Shown: positions 59,793 to 64,000 of the stretch, piece after piece | Position numbering within the stretch: the first letter of the stretch is position 1 | Layout: each line of letters begins with the position of its first letter | Source of the DNA: Helicostylum pulchrum | Lineage: Eukaryota; Mucoromycota; Mucoromycetes; Mucorales; Mucoraceae | Length of the DNA stretch: 64,000 nt | Assembly: GCA_025677825.1 (NCBI GenBank) | Contig: JAIXMO010000001.1 | Location: 124,001-188,000 of the forward strand | Direction of reading: 5' to 3' | Position numbers and translations under genes: made by a program | Notes under the pieces: generated by a model | The model's input: only the letters and a program-made list of their open reading frames with translations | Told to the model about the DNA's origin: nothing | Databases searched by the model: none

Positions 59793-59800
59793 TATAAAAA
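59793..59800 (+). promoter_or_regulatory. TATA-like box of the phospholipase D gene
   Basis: TATAAAAA lies about 60 bases before the ATG at 59861, followed by a long pyrimidine run, a common arrangement for highly expressed fungal genes. Confidence 0.45.
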
Positions 59801-59860
59801 AAAAGTTTTCACCTAGTACCATCTTTCTTTTTTCTTTTTTTTCTTTCTAAAAAAAAAAAT

Positions 59861-62800
59861 ATGTCTTTTTTCGAAAATTTGGCCGAGAAAGTAAACGGTC
59901 TCTTTACTCCTGAGAAGAAAGAGCCTGGAAAGGATAGTGATGATTTCCTTGAGCAACAGTTGGCTAACGAAGACCATCGGTTTGATTCTTTTGCTGCTGT
60001 AAGACACGCTGCTCAAGTAAAATACTATGTTGATGGTCAAAACTACTGCTGGTAAAAACGCGTATTTTGTAAAGTGTATAATAATAATAAAAAATTAACG
60101 ACCCTCTTTTTTCTTTAAACAGGGCCGTTTCAGAAGCTATTGAAGCAGCAACTGAGTGTATTTATATTGAGGATTGGTGGCTGGTAAGTTAATTAATGTA
60201 ATATCGTGAGTTATGAAACCTTATTTTTTTATTTTATTTTTTTGATTTATGTAGACTCCTGAATTGGTAAGACACACTTTTTTTTTTTTTTTTTTGATTA
60301 TTTTGGGTCTAGTTACTAAACTGTTTTTTTTGTGTAGTATTTGCGTAGACCTCCCTCCAAGTATCCCGAGTATCGTCTCGATGCTTTGTTAAAGAGAAAA
60401 GCTGATCAAGGCGTAAAGATTTACGTTGTTGTTTACAAGGTAAGAAAAAGAAAGAAAAAAGGTGTGTGTAACTCGAGTAGCGTGTTAATATAAATGTAAT
60501 CTTTTATATAGGAAGTAGAGTTGGCTTTAACTTTAGATAGTCGCCACACTAAGGATGCTCTTCAATCATTAAGTGAAAACATTATTGGTAACTGTGTGAT
60601 ACAAACAAAGCAGTAAAACAAATATTAACGAAAAAAAAAACATAGTTTTAAGACATCCTGATCATTTCCTCGGTGGTACTCTTTTCTGGTCTCATCATGA
60701 GAAATTCGTTGTTGTTGATAACCAAATTGCTTTCCTTGGTGGTATCGATTTATGCTTTGGGTAAGTTACTAAAAGAAAAAAATTACTTTTTTTAATCAAA
60801 CTGACGAGAATACATGTAAAAAGTCGTTGGGATACTCATGGTCATCCTTTAGCTGATTTCAGCGGAGACGACCCCGAGAGTGAACTATTCCCAGGTAAGA
60901 ATAAACTTTTTTTTTTTTGGGCGCGAAAAAAAAAGAAAGACTAAAATATTATTGTTTATACAGGTCAAGATTATAGTGACGCTCGTGTTAGAGATTTCGA
61001 ACACGGTAAGAAAAAAAAATAATGCATCATTATTTGCGCATACACTAACTAAATAACAATTTTTTAGTCAAGGATTGGGATATGCGTCTCATTGATAAAA
61101 CAGTCATTCCTAGAATGCCATGGCACGATATGTCTTTATGTGTTGTAAGTGTGTCACGTAACTCAATTTCCATATGCTAAACCAGAAGTTTTTTTTCTCT
61201 TTATTTCATTAGATCGGTTTACCTGTTCTTGATGTTGCACGCCATTTCTGTGAACGTTGGAACTTTATCAAGCATGAAAAGGCCATTAATAAGGACAACG
61301 TACCTTTCTTAGAACCTCCTGTTGGTGGTATGGGTAGACAACAAAAGTTCATGGAAGAGCCTCAAGAAGAAGAGCATCATTTCAGAACCTTATGTCACAA
61401 GCCCAGAGTACAAGGTGTTACAGGTAACGTTCGTGCTCAAGTACTTAGAAGTAGCGCTAATTGGAGTTCGGGTATTGATCTTGAAGTAAGTTTTTTTTTC
61501 CTTGGCATTTTTATTTTTTTACTTTGTGCTAACCCTTTTACAAAATTATTGTAGCACTCTATTCAAAACGCTTATGTTGCTACTATTCTTCGTGCTGACC
61601 ATTATATTTATATTGAAAACCAATTTTTCAGTAAGTTACACAATTCTTTGGAACCCAAGCCCTTTTTTTTAAAAATTAATTTTTTTTTTTTTAAGTTACT
61701 GCAACCGATAGTAAGGAAGAAAATGTTATCAAGAATCAAATTGGTAACGCTATTGTTAAGCGTATTGTCCGTGCTCATGAAGAACACGAGAAATTCAAGG
61801 TTTTCGTTTTGATGCCTTTGATGCCTGCTTTCCCTGCTGATCTTAGTACCAAGGATGCTGCTACTGCAAGGTAAAACATAATAATAATTACAATATATAT
61901 GCTAATTTTTTTAAAAATAGATTGGTTATGCATTATCAATACATTTCTATTTGTCGTGGTGAAGAGAGTATTATTGAAAAGCTCAAGACAAATGGTATTG
62001 ACCCTGATGAGTACATTCGTTTCTACAGTTTAAGAAGTTACGATCGTATTAACCGTAGTAAACTTGAAAACTTGCTTTTGAGAGCTGCTGGTTATTCTAG
62101 CAGTACTGAACAACAAATTGAAAATGCTGATGCCGAAGAAGGTGATCGTATTCAAATTGTCCGTAGTGCTGGTGACCCTGACTTTGTTGAGGGTACTGAA
62201 GGTGAATTTGGTGTTGAAGAAGAGGTAGAGTACGGTCGTATTGCTGATGAAGATGATGTTGCTCGTTATCGTCAACAGGTTGATGAAGATTCTGAAGAAG
62301 GTATTGCTTCTGATTCTATTGCTAAGAATGCTATGTTGGATGGTGATATTGAAAGTGAACCTTGGGTTAATGATACTAAGGAAAGTCGTCCTCGTGATGC
62401 TTCTGCCGAAAGAGAAGAAGCCAGTGATTATGTTACTGAAGAACTTTATATTCATGCCAAGCTTTTGATTGCTGATGGTAAAACAAGTTTTTTTGTTGTC
62501 ATTGTATAATTATTTTGTACTTACTTTTGTATGTGTATATGTAGATAAAATTGTTATCATGGGTTCTTGTAACTTGAATGATCGTTCTCAAATGGGTGAC
62601 CGTGATTCTGAAATTGCTTTATATGTTGAAGACAAGGATACCATTCCTTCCAAGATGGATGGCAAATACGTAAGGTTTTTTTTTTTTTTTTTTTTTGGAT
62701 AATAATATACACGTGTAATTAAGTATAAATCTTCTTTATAGTTTGATGCCTCTCGTTTTGCTGCCTCTTTAAGACGTAACTTGTGGAAGGAACATTTAGG

Positions 62801-63291
62801 TTTGCTTCCTCATACTGAACCTGATGCTGTTACAGATGATATGTTGCCTTTACCTATTCCTCAAATTGATTCATTCGATAACGAAGAAGATCAAATTGTT
62901 CAAGATCCTCTTTGTGATGAAACACTTGCTATGTGGAATATGACAGCCAAGACAAATACAGAAGCCTTCCGTGAAGTCTTCCATTGTGTTCCTGACGATA
63001 CAGGTAAAAAAAAAATTTTAAAAAAAGATTAAGGGAGATAATGCTGAGCTAATTTAAATATAATAATTAGTGACCAATTGGGAAGAGTATAAATCATTTT
63101 ATCCTGATCCCAGCGAAATTGAAATCGGTCATGTACATGATCCTGAAATGTCCGTTGATGATATCAGAAACCATTTGGGTAACATTCGTGGTCATTTAGT
63201 CGAGTTCCCTTATCGTTTCTTGGAAGGTGTTGATCTTCAAGGTGAAGCTATTCCTTTCATTGGTGACGATATTCAAGAATTGTACACTTAA
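59861..63291 (+). CDS. Phospholipase D with two HKD motifs, no PX/PH domains
   Basis: Sixteen exons: 59861-60051, 60123-60183, 60255-60266, 60338-60439, 60512-60587, 60646-60760, 60824-60894, 60964-61005, 61068-61144, 61213-61485, 61555-61630, 61696-61870, 61921-62477, 62545-62669, 62742-63003, 63071-63291; 811 residues. HKD1 is HHEKFVVVD followed by [14 protein letters not shown]2 is HAKLLIADD followed by [11 protein letters not shown], so both catalytic half-sites are present. IYIENQFF and YIEDWWL are further conserved PLD segments. Between the halves lies an acidic insert (about residues 490-600, rich in [19 protein letters not shown]). The regulatory PX and PH domains of yeast Spo14 are missing, as in short plant-like and Mucorales PLDs. 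The product hydrolyses phosphatidylcholine to phosphatidic acid. Confidence 0.94.
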
Positions 63292-63758
63292 AATAAAATA
63301 TCTTTTTTCTGCGGTAATTTAAAGGGGGGTTGTTTGTTTCTTTTTTTTTTTATATGACATGATTTTTTTTATAAAGTAGAAATCATCCAATTTTTTTTGA
63401 ATTAGTGAAAAAAAATATATATAAGAGAGAAGAAATATCTTTTTTTCGTTTTCCTTTTTCTCTTCCCTTTTTTTACCCTGTGAAAAACTGTAACTTGTAT
63501 TTCTTTTTCTTTATATTTTTAAAACTGAGTATCATTTATCCCTGTTACTTTTTATTTATGAATCATCCGGGTTAGTACGGAAAATGTACACGCGGAAAAA
63601 CGTTTTGAGGCTTACAAGCAATTACCATTTATAAACATTAAAACCACGTTGAGTGTAATTTTTGAATTTCATATATAATATTTGATTTTTTTCCCCTTTT
63701 GATACAGTACTCTTTTATATCTTTTTTTTTCTTTTTTTTTATCATCATCATCATCATA
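63292..63758. other. Intergenic stretch
   Basis: AT-rich 3' flank of the PLD gene and upstream region of the next gene, with a (TCA)n-type short repeat (ATCATCATCATCATCAT) just before its ATG. Confidence 0.5.
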
Positions 63759-64000
63759 ATGACTCTTCTTGGAAACTTTCAATTCTTCTGCCTCTTTTCT
63801 TCCACATCCAAGCCTGATCGTATTCGTAAAAGTATTGGTCCTATCTCTACAGTTATAAAACGTCAACCATTCTCTAGTACTAGTCAACGTACACTTCCTA
63901 AATCATCAGGATACTATCAATATAAACAAGATGCGAGTGCTGGAGCCAATAAAGGCCCTGAGGTCGTAACTGAAAACTCTATTCTTAGCAATTTCCCAAG
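63759..64000 (+). CDS. Start of an unrecognised gene, cut by the window edge
   Basis: From the ATG at 63759 the frame stays open to the window end (80 codons). The N-terminus is hydrophobic then basic and Ser/Arg-rich (RIRKSIGPISTVIKRQPFSS), which could be a mitochondrial presequence or signal region. Codon use is clean and C/T-ending like the neighbouring PLD gene. No family is recognisable from this piece. Confidence 0.55.
   Translation, partial: MTLLGNFQFFCLFSSTSKPDRIRKSIGPISTVIKRQPFSSTSQRTLPKSSGYYQYKQDASAGANKGPEVVTENSILSNFP

Noticed and set aside
62030..62468. Open frames opposite or shifted within the PLD acidic insert
   Set aside because: They result from the biased codon use of the Glu/Asp-rich insert.
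1..64000. CRISPR arrays, bacterial operons, ribosome binding sites, rRNA genes
   Set aside because: Not expected in this fungal DNA and nothing of the kind was seen; the repeats found are imperfect and lack spacer regularity.

Overview
The window is nuclear DNA of a filamentous fungus, most probably a Mucoromycota species of the Mucorales type. The DNA is very AT-rich, with poly-A/T runs in introns and spacers. Genes are cut by many short introns (about 50-90 bases) with GTAAG-type donors and TACTAAC-like branch points. The gene set is fungal: DBP8, DOA10, VPS23, UTP5, an SMG6/EST1-type nuclease, AVT-type transporter and D-amino-acid oxidases. The organism call is inference from style and gene content. 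Exon joins were assigned by eye from splice motifs and family conservation, so small boundary errors are possible.

Left part (1-8216): a ThrE/Prm10-like membrane transporter (+) converges on the DEAD-box helicase gene DBP8 (-). Two tandem D-amino-acid oxidase genes (+) follow, both ending in the peroxisomal signal SRL.

First accessory stretch (8.2-18.2 kb): tandem repeats, a possible broken gene, and a roughly 5.9-kb repeat (copy A). An inverted, more intact copy (copy B) lies at about 34.2-39.7 kb. Copy B carries an intron-containing gene for an unrecognised 604-residue protein with CYCS repeats; copy A carries its broken version. At 18.05 kb lies a 3' relic of a third D-amino-acid oxidase, so the oxidase array was once longer or was split by the accessory DNA.

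Middle part (18.2-33.9 kb), between the two copies: a vacuolar-type amino-acid transporter (-), the ERAD ubiquitin ligase DOA10/SSM4 (+), an unusual dehydroquinate synthase-dehydroquinase fusion lacking the other three AROM domains (-), a secreted double-psi beta-barrel protein (+), a broken small Cys-rich secreted protein gene, VPS23/TSG101 (-) and a GPI-anchor-like surface protein (+).

Second accessory stretch (34.2-45.2 kb): copy B, a complete but apparently dead Tc1/mariner-type element with 29-base TIRs and TA target duplication, a Sel1-repeat protein gene and decayed repeat debris.

Right part (45.3-64.0 kb): an NR2C2AP-like gene whose coding end overlaps a convergent membrane-protein gene, a PalI/Sur7-like protein, a four-EF-hand calmodulin-like protein, the SMG6-type nuclease, a relic of a TnpB/Fanzor-like zinc-ribbon protein, UTP5/WDR43, a 16-exon phospholipase D and the start of one more gene. 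Most genes are ordinary housekeeping genes; the novelty is concentrated in the accessory stretches and the AROM-like fusion.
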